Positions 17,557 to 25,869 of a stretch of 64,000 nucleotides of DNA are shown here, piece after piece. Every line of letters begins with the position of its first letter. Position 1 is the first letter of the stretch. The translations under genes were made by a program, and so were the position numbers. The stretch is from JANPLN01 sp041736155 (lineage in GTDB: Bacteria > Bdellovibrionota > Bdellovibrionia > Bdellovibrionales > JAGQZY01), in contig JBGSUL010000032.1 in assembly GCA_041736155.1 (NCBI GenBank), forward strand, positions 1-64,000. Reading direction: 5' to 3'. Below the pieces are notes generated by a model. The model worked only from the letters and a program-made list of their open reading frames with translations, was not told where the DNA came from and made no database searches.

Positions 17557-18105
17557 TTATTTTGTCTTTTTCGCAGCGGTTTTTTTAGCTGCCGACGTGG
17601 TTTTTTTTGCTACCTTTTTTGCTTTAGGAGCAGCGGCTTTCTTTTTAGGAGCAGCGGCGGCTTTTTTAGCAGTTTTAGCAGCTTTTTTTGCAACTTTAGT
17701 TTCTTTTGATGCGCCTGCATTGGCAGCCAATTTAGCGGCTTTTTTTGCAGGATCTCTGACTGGCGCTTTTGTATCAGTCACTTCTTTTTCTCCGTTGGGA
17801 GAGATAATGGCTTTTACAAACAGCTCAGTGAATGGCTGACGATGACCTGTCAAACGGCGATAGCCTTGACGGCGACGACGTTTAAAGATGATGATTTTTG
17901 GATTTTTACTCTGTTGAGTAACAACCACAGTCACCTTTGCATCTTTAACTAGTGGAGATCCGAAAAGGGAAGTTTGTCCTGAAACAACAAGGACTTCGTT
18001 CATATCAAATTCATCACCAAGATTTTTATTCAATTTTTCAACGCGAACGACGTCTCCCGCCTTCACTTTATACTGTTTGCCACCCGTGCGAATGACTGCG
18101 TACAT
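17557..18105 (-). CDS. rplU: 50S ribosomal protein L21 with lysine/alanine-rich C-terminal tail
   Basis: Residues 1-105 are an ordinary L21, a 23S rRNA-binding protein, with the signature FKRRRRQGYRRLTGHRQPFT (about 74-93). Normal L21 is about 103 residues; this one is 182. The extra 66 residues (about 117-182) are almost only Lys, Ala, Pro and Thr in AAKK/APKKK repeats, resembling eukaryotic histone H1 tails or AlgP-type proteins. The frame is intact and runs to a single stop, so this is a real extension. The ATG has AGGAGG five bases upstream, and a TTGACA-like -35 lies at 18150-18155. A histone gene lies immediately upstream. Confidence 0.95.
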   Translation of the reverse strand: MYAVIRTGGKQYKVKAGDVVRVEKLNKNLGDEFDMNEVLVVSGQTSLFGSPLVKDAKVTVVVTQQSKNPKIIIFKRRRRQGYRRLTGHRQPFTELFVKAIISPNGEKEVTDTKAPVRDPAKKAAKLAANAGASKETKVAKKAAKTAKKAAAAPKKKAAAPKAKKVAKKTTSAAKKTAAKKTK

Positions 18106-18195
18106 AGGACCTCCTAAAGGGGTTAAGAAGTGCCACAGCGCAAAAGTATTGTCAATGAAAGTAGCCGGAAAATGAGGCTCTTATAACCCAAAGAC

Positions 18196-18223
18196 TAAAA
18201 AAAATGGGCCGAGTAAGGCCCAT
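18196..18223 (-). terminator. Intrinsic terminator of the histone gene
   Basis: On the minus strand a perfect 7-bp stem (ATGGGCC/GGCCCAT, six-base loop TTACTC) is followed by eight T residues. It lies 74 bp beyond the histone stop codon and upstream of rplU, so the histone is probably a single-gene transcript and rplU has its own promoter. Confidence 0.85.
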
Positions 18224-18296
18224 CTGATTATTTTCAATATTATTCAATAAGTTCTATCTTTGATTAAGCTGCCCCGGGAGGGTCAGAATGCTTCAA

Positions 18297-18491
18297 TTAA
18301 AGATGATCGATAACGATATCGCGAGCCATAACCGTTTTACGGCCATCCGCTTTCGCAGATTCTGAACCCTTTTCGCAAAGAGCTTCAACGGCTTTGCTTA
18401 GAACATCAATTGTTTCAGCCGAAGTATTGAATCCATATTTTTCTTTAATATGCTTCTTAACTTTACTTGTGACGACGAGAACGTCTGCCAT
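18297..18491 (-). CDS. Bacterial histone (single histone fold, HBb/Bd0055-like)
   Basis: A 64-residue protein that is one histone fold with no tails. Three helices can be traced: TSKVKKHIKEKY, a long central SAETIDVLSKAVEALCEKGSESAKAD, and the C-terminal ARDIVIDHL. The loop GRKTVMARDI carries the Arg-Asp pair and RKTVxxxD pattern shared with archaeal histones such as HMfB. It closely resembles the histone of Bdellovibrio bacteriovorus (HBb, Bd0055), an abundant DNA-binding protein that works as a dimer. AGGAGG sits five bases before the ATG, and a promoter and a strong terminator frame the gene, all signs of high expression from a single-gene unit. The fold assignment is confident; its DNA-binding mode here is inferred from the relative. 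Confidence 0.93.
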   Translation of the reverse strand: MADVLVVTSKVKKHIKEKYGFNTSAETIDVLSKAVEALCEKGSESAKADGRKTVMARDIVIDHL

Positions 18492-18525
18492 GGAGACCTC
18501 CTAGAGTGCTTAAATTGCTTTATAG

Positions 18526-18554
18526 AATTTATATTAGTGCTTTGGATAACTCAA
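18526..18554 (-). promoter_or_regulatory. Probable promoter of the histone gene
   Basis: Read on the minus strand, TTGAGT (18549-18554) and TAAATT (18526-18531) are separated by 17 bases and lie just upstream of a strong AGGAGG and the histone ATG. An overlapping TATAAA gives an alternative -10. Confidence 0.5.
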
Positions 18555-18653
18555 AAGAAATAACCAACTGATGGAGTCATTCTGGCACTGCGCGGTGACG
18601 CTCAATAAGTAAGCTGACCTCTTATGATTTCAACTAGTTAGCTAGTGAGTTTC

Positions 18654-20114
18654 TTATAATTCCACCACGGATTCGCCCCGCACCTGCAGCATTTTTGCGG
18701 AGCGCCCGCCGTCTTCTTGAGGATATATCCACACAAAAGCCTTTTGCCCCTCTAATTTAGTGCATTCCACATCCAAAAAAGCGGGCGACCAGGTTCCCGG
18801 GTTCAGATGCTCTATGGCGCCAATGATTTCATGCCGTAAGGTGTGGGTGTGGCCATAAATGATTCTTTTTGTCGCCGTAATCAAGCCTGACATCGTTAAG
18901 GTCTCTTCATCGGGCTTTTTATAATAGGACACATAGGACTGCACGTTGCGACTATAGATAAAGTAGGGTGGGAACAGCACTACCATGGGCAGCAACAACC
19001 AATAAAAAGAGATATCGTAAATGCGATCGATGAGAAGAAATGCATAAAGCACTAGAAAAAAACCGATCAAAATAAGAAAGGCACGATCCAGCCAAAGCTC
19101 TTTTAAAATTTTAAGTGGACTATCCGAAATGGGCTGCGCAAAAAGCTGTTGCATCTCGCGCACCATGCGCGGAGAGGCGTTGGCTTTTTTGGCAATTTCA
19201 TCAATGCGGTCTTCGATGGTTAACGGATTTTGCAAAGATCGCATCGTCGCATGACGCAAAGTTTGAATAAATGTGACGAGTGTTGTCCAAAACCCGGTGA
19301 AAACAAGAAAGGGTTGCGCACGCAACATGTAACGAAAGTACACCTTGGTAAATCCCCATGCCGATAATAAAAATGTCGAGTCCACATGGGGATTAAAAAA
19401 TCCCATGCCGTTACTTAAGTAGCGACAGACGAGGTCTCCAAAAGGCAGGCGAATAAGTAAGCGATTGTAATCAACCACCACGGGATTCACTGGATCTTTG
19501 CTGCAACAGAAGGGGTCGTGCTGATGCCCATGCTCTATCAAGGTGTCTTTGTTGCTGATATAAAACCATTCAACAAAACGCACTTGGCGTCGCTGTTCGG
19601 TGGTGAGCTGCAAAATATCCAAGATGCGTTTTTGCACATCGATCCAGTTGAGCTCGAGATCGTGATTTCCGATAACAAAAACGGCACGGTGCCCTCTGCG
19701 TATAAAATTGGATACCGCCTCGACCCAAAGAGGGTGGTCTCTCAATATCACTTCAATTTTGTAAATAGATTTCTCTTTTTCTGAATCTAAACCGCGGCGC
19801 GATTCCATCCACGAGACATGGTATCCAGGCTCTTCGGGGTGACTGGTCACGCTGTCAAAATCAAAGATATCCCCATTGAGAACCAGCTCCACTTCTTTTT
19901 CACCAGCTTGCGTTTCGAGATAATTAAGAAACGTTTGGAATTCGTGGTCAAAAAAAAATTCTTTGGACTTAAACTTTTTCCACAGCGGCCGGTGACGATG
20001 CGTCGGCTCCGCCTCACACAAATGCAGATCACTCACGACGGCGGTGAAAGCCGAGGTGGAAAAATCGACTTCTTCTGAAGAAAAGTCTATTTGTGTGGTG
20101 AGAGTTTCTACCAT
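18654..20114 (-). CDS. Membrane-associated calcineurin-like metallophosphoesterase
   Basis: A 486-residue metallophosphoesterase with all metal-site motifs: SDLHLCE (about 29-35), NGDIFDFDS (about 79-87), GNHDLE (about 147-152), EHGHQHD and, late, YGHTHT. Between the catalytic halves are hydrophobic stretches; the clearest is a pair of membrane helices at about 351-385. Family relatives include LpxH (lipid A precursor hydrolase) and UDP-sugar or phospholipid phosphatases, and membrane anchoring would suit a lipid substrate. The gene overlaps tatC by 7 bp, so it is in the tat transcript. The substrate is unknown; the enzyme class is firm. Confidence 0.82.
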   Translation of the reverse strand: MVETLTTQIDFSSEEVDFSTSAFTAVVSDLHLCEAEPTHRHRPLWKKFKSKEFFFDHEFQTFLNYLETQAGEKEVELVLNGDIFDFDSVTSHPEEPGYHVSWMESRRGLDSEKEKSIYKIEVILRDHPLWVEAVSNFIRRGHRAVFVIGNHDLELNWIDVQKRILDILQLTTEQRRQVRFVEWFYISNKDTLIEHGHQHDPFCCSKDPVNPVVVDYNRLLIRLPFGDLVCRYLSNGMGFFNPHVDSTFLLSAWGFTKVYFRYMLRAQPFLVFTGFWTTLVTFIQTLRHATMRSLQNPLTIEDRIDEIAKKANASPRMVREMQQLFAQPISDSPLKILKELWLDRAFLILIGFFLVLYAFLLIDRIYDISFYWLLLPMVVLFPPYFIYSRNVQSYVSYYKKPDEETLTMSGLITATKRIIYGHTHTLRHEIIGAIEHLNPGTWSPAFLDVECTKLEGQKAFVWIYPQEDGGRSAKMLQVRGESVVEL

Positions 20115-20857
20115 GTCAGTTTATTTTCTTTGGGCTCTATGACACTTAAAATAATAATGGAAATTTCATACAGAAACACCAGTGGTATACCTAACAGCAT
20201 CATACTGATCGCATCGGGGGGCGTGAAAACTCCTGCTACGATGGCAATTGCCACAATGGCATACCGACGCATACTGCGCAAACCTCGACTGGAAACGATG
20301 CCCATCAATCCCAAGATGACAAGAATCAACGGCATCTCAAAGGCTGCGCCAAAAACCAAAATGGTCATAAAGAAAAAAGACATGTAATCGTTGATGGTGA
20401 TCATCGGCACATCGACCGTCCCACCAAAAGACAAGAGGACTTTGAAAGCTGCGGGCAAAACTAAGAAATAGGCAAAACTGACCCCAGCAATAAACAGAAA
20501 AGAACCGAAGAAAATAAAATATCTTCCGTATTTTTTTTCTTTTTTGTAAAGCCCTGGCTCGATAAAACGCCAAACCTGATAAATCCAAACCGGGCACGAT
20601 GCAATCAGCCCTGCTAAAATCGAAATCTTTAGATGCGCCATAAAAAGATCCGTCGGCGCCGTAAACACTAATCCTTTGCTCGGCAAAAAACCGACAATGG
20701 GCTTTCTGACAAAATCCATCACAAGTTCACTAAAATTCCAAGCGACAATGGTAAACGCAACGATCGCATAGAGTGAATAAACAATTCGCGTTCTGAGTTC
20801 CGAAAGATGTTCTACAAGGGTGTAGTTGTCTTGTTCAGGTGCTTGATTTTTTGTCAT
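20108..20857 (-). CDS. tatC: Twin-arginine translocase subunit TatC
   Basis: TatC is the multi-spanning receptor for twin-arginine signal peptides. The 249-residue protein has the N-terminal signature LVEHLSELRTRI (about 14-25), six membrane helices and a FIEPGLYKKEKK loop (family F..PGL...E) after the second. It overlaps tatB by 23 bp and the phosphoesterase by 7 bp. Assignment is secure. Confidence 0.96.
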   Translation of the reverse strand: MTKNQAPEQDNYTLVEHLSELRTRIVYSLYAIVAFTIVAWNFSELVMDFVRKPIVGFLPSKGLVFTAPTDLFMAHLKISILAGLIASCPVWIYQVWRFIEPGLYKKEKKYGRYFIFFGSFLFIAGVSFAYFLVLPAAFKVLLSFGGTVDVPMITINDYMSFFFMTILVFGAAFEMPLILVILGLMGIVSSRGLRSMRRYAIVAIAIVAGVFTPPDAISMMLLGIPLVFLYEISIIILSVIEPKENKLTW

Positions 20858-21233
20858 CGTTTTCGTCCAGTTGATTTTGCTCGTGATTCTTTCTTAGCTC
20901 TTCTTCTAGATCGACCGTCACAGAATGCTCATCTTCAAGGAGTTGGTTGCGAAGATGATCTGTAGAGTCGTGGAGAGCATCTTGAATCTCGGCGATGGCG
21001 CCCAATCCTTCTTGCATTGGTTTTTTCAGATTTTCTTTCACCTCTAAGAGGCCGCCGGAAAGATCCGTCGTGGCCTTTTTAAACTCGTTCATCATGCGGC
21101 CCAACACTTTGGCCACCTCTGGAAGTTGTTTAGGACCAATGAGTAAAAGGGCCAAAACACCTATGATCATAATTTCTGAGAATCCGAGATTAAACATGGG
21201 CTTCAGATTAACGATTCCACTCGTATCTGTCAT
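20835..21233 (-). CDS. tatB: Sec-independent translocase TatB (TatA/B family)
   Basis: A TatA/B subunit with a single membrane helix followed by an amphipathic helix. The segment MFNLGFSEIMIIGVLALLLIGPKQLPEVAKVLG is the family signature, and GFSE with a long acidic tail (about 60-132) points to TatB rather than TatA. As listed, the protein starts 12 residues before this segment at an ATG with AGAAGGG directly in front. Most TatB proteins start at MFN, which here is the ATG at 21197; either start is possible. No second TatA-type gene is in the window. It lies upstream of tatC in the same transcript. Confidence 0.88.
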   Translation of the reverse strand: MTDTSGIVNLKPMFNLGFSEIMIIGVLALLLIGPKQLPEVAKVLGRMMNEFKKATTDLSGGLLEVKENLKKPMQEGLGAIAEIQDALHDSTDHLRNQLLEDEHSVTVDLEEELRKNHEQNQLDENDDKKSST

Positions 21234-21240
21234 CCCTTCT

Positions 21241-21867
21241 TTACTGATTTTTAGCTTGTTTTAAATTTTGTGGGTTAGTGAAAATGCCCTTTTCTAAAAG
21301 AATGTCCTGGGCCACGCCCGAACCTGTTTTGGCCTGATACTCCATCAAACGCAAGATATTGTCCTGCTCTGGGGCCATGGTTTTACGTCCCATCAGCATA
21401 AATACATCAACAAAGATGTTAAACTTTCGAGAAATTTCCAAATACATTTGCGAAAAGGAATCCTCGTATATCTCGCGCGAAAGCGAATGATAGGCCGTTG
21501 CTCCCATATCCATATAGTAATCCACATCGATGACCTTGCGCTGGAAAGAGTCGGCAAAAAAACCACTGATATAGAGCGCACTGTCGCCTAATTTTTTAAG
21601 CAGCTCGTACCTTTGTTTGGGCGCACTGTTTGCGGCTCGCAACATCATTTCGGCAAGCGTTTCTCGCGTTTTTTTACCAGAAGGGTCTTCTTCGTTAAAA
21701 AGATTGGTCGCCAGCAAGTAATAATTTAAAACGTCGACGAGATACGCCTCTACTTGTGGCGCTGTTTCCACCCGCCTTTGTGTAAATGCTTCACGTAGAC
21801 TTTGACGGAAATAGTCTTTGGAGTTTTCTGAGAAGGAGAGGTCTTTTTTTACAGCATCCGCGGCCAT
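21241..21867 (-). CDS. Conserved-looking helical protein of unknown function
   Basis: A 208-residue soluble protein with no signal peptide or membrane segment, predicted mainly helical. Notable stretches are EAYLVDVLNYYLLATNLFNEED, ELLKKLGDSALYISGFFADS and DYYMDMGATAYHSLS. Aromatic residues recur in a pattern suggesting a compact helical bundle. I do not recognise the family. It heads the unit that continues eight bp later into tatB-tatC, so it may serve export or merely share a promoter. The 150 bp upstream hold operator-like repeats. No Shine-Dalgarno is evident. Confidence 0.7.
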   Translation of the reverse strand: MAADAVKKDLSFSENSKDYFRQSLREAFTQRRVETAPQVEAYLVDVLNYYLLATNLFNEEDPSGKKTRETLAEMMLRAANSAPKQRYELLKKLGDSALYISGFFADSFQRKVIDVDYYMDMGATAYHSLSREIYEDSFSQMYLEISRKFNIFVDVFMLMGRKTMAPEQDNILRLMEYQAKTGSGVAQDILLEKGIFTNPQNLKQAKNQ

Positions 21868-21937
21868 GCTTTATTTTAACATGGAGTCTACTCAACTTAA
21901 AAAAAAATGTGCGCCTATAACTGAGATTTTGTCTCAC

Positions 21938-21990
21938 TATAAGACATGTTTATTAGAAACATGTCCTGTATAAGACACGTTTATTAAAAA
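21938..21990. repeat. Operator-like tandem direct repeats enclosing a 9-bp palindrome
   Basis: Two 22-base direct repeats (21938-21959 and 21969-21990) match at 20 of 22 positions, share the core AAGACAyGTTTATTA and lie 31 bp apart, about three helical turns. Between and across them is a perfect inverted repeat, GACATGTTT-ATTAG-AAACATGTC (21943-21965). They sit in the gap between the M16 peptidase gene and the unknown-protein/tat unit, so they could be a repressor site for the latter or a structured 3' end of the former. No T-run follows. Confidence 0.55.
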
Positions 21991-22017
21991 CTCTCCTTTG
22001 GTCCAAGAGGCTCGCAC

Positions 22018-24612
22018 CTAAAAAGTGGTTGTCATCTCGCGCGGTCCGACAAGTGACATCGCCGCTTTCTGTTGGAAGAGCTTCTCAGCCAGTTTTCTAA
22101 CATCTTCTGTACCCACCGCCTTGACCCTTTTGGCGTAGTCGTAAATTTCTCGATACGTCAGACCGTAGATTTCATTAAAAGCAATGGAGGACGAGATCGC
22201 TGAATTTTTTTGTAAACCAATGTCATGACCACCGATCAGGTAATTTTGTGCTCTTTCCAACTCGGCCTGTGAAATGGTTGTGCTCGCCATTTTATTCAAC
22301 TCCTCTTTCATCATACGCAAAGCCGTCTCTAATTTTTCTGGTGAACAGCCAATGTAAGTTGCAAAATAACCGCCATCCACTCCTTCCATGCGCAATGGCG
22401 AAACACTGTACGCCAAAGAGGCTTTGTCGCGAAGCTCGAGAAATAATCTACCACCTTGTCCCGATAGCACAGCCTCTAGCACAGAAAGCGTATAGCGTTC
22501 TGGATCCGTCAATTTGAGTCCTCGAAATCCGTAAATAAGGTGGGCCTGCTCTTTTGCCGCGTGAGTGTATCGATACTGATTTTGCGTAAAAGCTTCGAGG
22601 GGTTGAGCCGCCATCGGTGTGGTGGTCACCTTGAATTGTAATTTTTCAAGCATTTTCATCCACAAAGACTCTTCAAAACATCCGGAAATCGCTGCTACAG
22701 CTTGTGTTTGTTGTTGGTGAAAACGCAAACACTCTTCGACATCTTTTTTAGTCAACTGCGGGACTGACTCGAGAGTACCCAGGGGATCCAGAGCATAGCT
22801 GTGATTTGCAAACATCATCTGCTGAAACTGGAGTGAAGCGACGGCGCCAGGAGAATCTTTGCGAGAGCGCAGCGATTCTAACATCGAAGCTTTTTCGCGT
22901 TCGATGATTTCATCACTGAAATCGTACTCATTGTGCACTTGCAAAAATAAATCGGCCATTTCTTCTTGGTACCCGCTCACACCATCCACCACTAAGCCCA
23001 AGGTGTTTCGCCCCGAAAAAGAGTAAAGACTACTGGCCAGAGCATCCGTTTTGTCTCCCAAAACGTGCTCGCTCAGTTTTTTGGTTTGCGTTGTCCAAAC
23101 GCGTCCCGCAAGCTCGGCTAATCCCGCCTTTGCCAAGGGCATCGCTCGTCCACCGCCCAAAAAGACCAAACGCATATTATATATAGCGGCCTCATCTCCC
23201 CAGCGGTAAAACAAAGGAATGTTTTGCGGCAATGTCTTCTGCTGAATACTCCCCGCATTCGTTGGGGCTTCTGTGAGTTTTGTTTTTCTGTAATCGTGAG
23301 CTTTGTTGGGCGCTGTTTCTTTCCCACCTTGAGGTAGACGAAAATCCCATGTCTCTAACATTTTCTGAACCGCTGTTTTGTCTTTGGGTACAACTGCCGA
23401 CATCACGTAGTTTTTATTTTGTAGATACTCGCGTGCGACCGCTAAAACGGCTGCCGTATTTACTTTTTCCATTTTTTCTTGGAATTTTTCGTGAAAATAC
23501 AAATCATTGGTGGCTTCGTAATTGCCGCCATATTTGCGTGCCAGCCCACCGACGGTCTCAATAGTATACGCTTCTTCTGCTAAAAAATTTGTTTTAGCTT
23601 TTTGTAGCTCTTCTTCCGTGACACCTTTTTCTAAAATTTCGGAAATCTGCTCGCTAATCAGTGAAAGCGTGGTGGCTAGTTTTTCTCCATTGAGACTTGC
23701 CGTCACCGAAAGAAACCCTGGGCTTTGTGTCGGCGCCCATAATCCCGCACCGATGGAATTCACACAGTTTTCCTGCAAACGAAGTTTACGATAGAGGCGT
23801 GAACTTCCTCCTTGTCCCAAAATTAAAAAGAAACATTCAAGGGCCGCCATATCTTCGTGATTGATCGATACCCCTGGCCAACCGATATACAATATCGTTT
23901 CTTCAAAAGGCGCTTCTTCCACCACCACACGTTTGCCTTTGGCAAAAGCCCATGCATCGCGCTTGGGCTTTTGTACTTTGAGTGGCTTTTGGTCGCCAAA
24001 AATAGTTCCCACTTTTTGCTGAAAATCGGAAGCGTTAAAATCGCCAGTCACAATTAAAAACATATTTTCGGGCACATATCTCTCGGCGAAAAATGCACGC
24101 AATTTTTCCACAGAAACTTCTCGCACGTTTTGTTCATAACCAATGACTGGAACGGCATAGGGGTGCCCTTCATACATTTGTGAGAAAAAAAGACGGCTGG
24201 CGCGACGACCTAGACTGTCGTGACTGCGTTTAATTTCTTCAATCACCACTTCGCGCTCACGGTCCACCTCGAGAGAGTCAAAAAGTGGTGTCGTCACCAT
24301 GTCGGCGATAATTTTCATAGCTTCGTCGGCAAAGTGTTTAGAAATAGTGATGTAATAAACGGTTTGATCGAAAGATGTATAGGCATTGATTTCCCCGCCA
24401 CAGCCCTCAACACGTGCCGCGATTTCACCAGCACGATACCGAGCTGTGCCTTTAAAAACCAAATGTTCGATAAAATGACTCAACCCCTCTTCCTGCGCGC
24501 GCTCGTCCGCGCTACCATTACGGGTCCATATTTGAACCGATACGACAGGTGATTTGTGACTTTCAATGCCGATGACTTTAAGGCCTTTACTCGTTGAAAA
24601 TTCATGAATCAT
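22018..24612 (-). CDS. Tandem-domain M16 (pitrilysin/insulinase-type) zinc metallopeptidase
   Basis: An 864-residue protein of two M16 halves. The N-terminal half is catalytic: the inverted zinc motif HFIEH (about 46-50) and a downstream Glu in EVVIEEIKRSHD. The second half (about 450-864) has the M16 fold but no HxxEH, as in relatives where it helps form the closed chamber. No signal peptide is seen, so a cytoplasmic or non-classically located enzyme is likely. The frame is open 69 codons further upstream, but the ATG at 24612 has GAGAGGGAC about seven bases before it and begins the conserved region. Only 17 bp separate it from the divergent hemW start. Confidence 0.88.
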   Translation of the reverse strand: MIHEFSTSKGLKVIGIESHKSPVVSVQIWTRNGSADERAQEEGLSHFIEHLVFKGTARYRAGEIAARVEGCGGEINAYTSFDQTVYYITISKHFADEAMKIIADMVTTPLFDSLEVDREREVVIEEIKRSHDSLGRRASRLFFSQMYEGHPYAVPVIGYEQNVREVSVEKLRAFFAERYVPENMFLIVTGDFNASDFQQKVGTIFGDQKPLKVQKPKRDAWAFAKGKRVVVEEAPFEETILYIGWPGVSINHEDMAALECFFLILGQGGSSRLYRKLRLQENCVNSIGAGLWAPTQSPGFLSVTASLNGEKLATTLSLISEQISEILEKGVTEEELQKAKTNFLAEEAYTIETVGGLARKYGGNYEATNDLYFHEKFQEKMEKVNTAAVLAVAREYLQNKNYVMSAVVPKDKTAVQKMLETWDFRLPQGGKETAPNKAHDYRKTKLTEAPTNAGSIQQKTLPQNIPLFYRWGDEAAIYNMRLVFLGGGRAMPLAKAGLAELAGRVWTTQTKKLSEHVLGDKTDALASSLYSFSGRNTLGLVVDGVSGYQEEMADLFLQVHNEYDFSDEIIEREKASMLESLRSRKDSPGAVASLQFQQMMFANHSYALDPLGTLESVPQLTKKDVEECLRFHQQQTQAVAAISGCFEESLWMKMLEKLQFKVTTTPMAAQPLEAFTQNQYRYTHAAKEQAHLIYGFRGLKLTDPERYTLSVLEAVLSGQGGRLFLELRDKASLAYSVSPLRMEGVDGGYFATYIGCSPEKLETALRMMKEELNKMASTTISQAELERAQNYLIGGHDIGLQKNSAISSSIAFNEIYGLTYREIYDYAKRVKAVGTEDVRKLAEKLFQQKAAMSLVGPREMTTTF

Positions 24613-24629
24613 TGTTATAGTCCCTCTCG

Positions 24630-25805
24630 ATGTTGGGTTTATATTTTCACATTCCCTATTGTTTGCAGCGCTGTCGTTATTGCGATTTTGCAACTTATGT
24701 TTTTGATGAGATTCTTCCGCCCGAAGAATATATCTCGTTGGTCCAAGCAGAAATTCAGCAAAAACAGAACTGGTTTCAGCAAAAAAAAATTCACTCCATC
24801 TACTTTGGCGGGGGAACACCCAGCCTTCTGGACGCTGATCTTATCATAACGCTGTTGGAAGAGATTGCAAAGTATGATGCAGTTATTTCACCCGATACAG
24901 AAATAACCTTAGAAATCAATCCGGCCACTTTGAATCCAAAAAAAATTGAGCGCCTTTTAAAGGGTGGGATCAACCGCTTCTCGGTGGGCGCGCAAACTTT
25001 TCACGATCACCACCTCAAAGCAGCGGGCCGAAAACACTCGAGCGCCGAGACGCGCCAGACTTTGGACTTGTTAAAATCGTTTGGCATCAATTACAGCTTC
25101 GATCTGCTTTTTGCACTTCCCCAGCAGACACTGGAGGAGTTGAAACAAGATTTGGCGATCATTGCCGAATATTCTCCTCCTCATCTCAGTGCCTATTGCC
25201 TCACGGTCCCCGAGGGCCACCCGATGTCTTACAATCGCCCCAATGAAGATCACCAAATCACTATGTTTCAAATGATCGAAAGTGACCTCTCGGCCATGGG
25301 TCTCCTCCGATATGAAATATCGAATTTTGCCAAACCGTCTTTTGAATCCAAACACAATTTGCTCTATTGGCAAGATCAAGATTTTTTAGGATTTGGTCTA
25401 AGTGCTCATTCGTATTTAAAGTCTTTTTCTCCATGGGGAAACCGCTTTGGAAACCCCTCGAGTATCGAAAAATACAAACAAATGATTTTGCAACCCGCCT
25501 CGCAATTTATCGACAAACTCCAGAAAGAAAAAACCTGGGAAACACTTTCTCTCGCAGCCGCACTTTTTGACTTCGCGCACACCTCATTGCGTTTAGAAAT
25601 AGGACTTGATGAAAATTCTTTACACCAAAAATTTTCTCCGCTGGTGACACTGCCTTTGCGTCAAGAGCTTGCGCGACTTCTCCGCGAGGGATTATTGCAC
25701 CAACCCCGTTTGCATTGTTGGACATTGACAGAAAAAGGCCGCCACCTCAGCAACTACGTCTTCTCCTGCCTTCACGCGCAGATTCCCGAATTGACAAGTT
25801 CTTAG
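24630..25805 (+). CDS. hemW: HemW-type radical-SAM protein (coproporphyrinogen III oxidase-like)
   Basis: A 391-residue radical-SAM protein. LGLYFHIPYCLQRCRYCDF puts the cluster cysteines at about 11, 15 and 18, and YFGGGTPSLL follows. HemW is considered a heme chaperone rather than a true HemN oxidase; the HIPYCxxxCxYCDF form and short length agree with HemW. The start is forced: an in-frame TAG lies three codons upstream of the ATG. No Shine-Dalgarno precedes it, and its promoter must lie inside the 5' part of the divergent M16 gene. Confidence 0.9.
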   Translation: MLGLYFHIPYCLQRCRYCDFATYVFDEILPPEEYISLVQAEIQQKQNWFQQKKIHSIYFGGGTPSLLDADLIITLLEEIAKYDAVISPDTEITLEINPATLNPKKIERLLKGGINRFSVGAQTFHDHHLKAAGRKHSSAETRQTLDLLKSFGINYSFDLLFALPQQTLEELKQDLAIIAEYSPPHLSAYCLTVPEGHPMSYNRPNEDHQITMFQMIESDLSAMGLLRYEISNFAKPSFESKHNLLYWQDQDFLGFGLSAHSYLKSFSPWGNRFGNPSSIEKYKQMILQPASQFIDKLQKEKTWETLSLAAALFDFAHTSLRLEIGLDENSLHQKFSPLVTLPLRQELARLLREGLLHQPRLHCWTLTEKGRHLSNYVFSCLHAQIPELTSS

Positions 25806-25869
25806 GAGTTCTCATAATGTAGTGGCCCGGCGAAAGATCCAATAAAGTGAATAAAAGTAAAGGCTATGT

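Noticed and set aside
18621..18653. Short ACTAG/CTAGT palindrome after the metallophosphoesterase gene
   Set aside because: A 5-bp stem without a T-run is expected by chance in AT-rich sequence.
24613..24819. N-terminal extension of the M16 peptidase into the hemW region
   Set aside because: The added residues are unlike the family, overlap hemW, and a good Shine-Dalgarno precedes the ATG at 24612.
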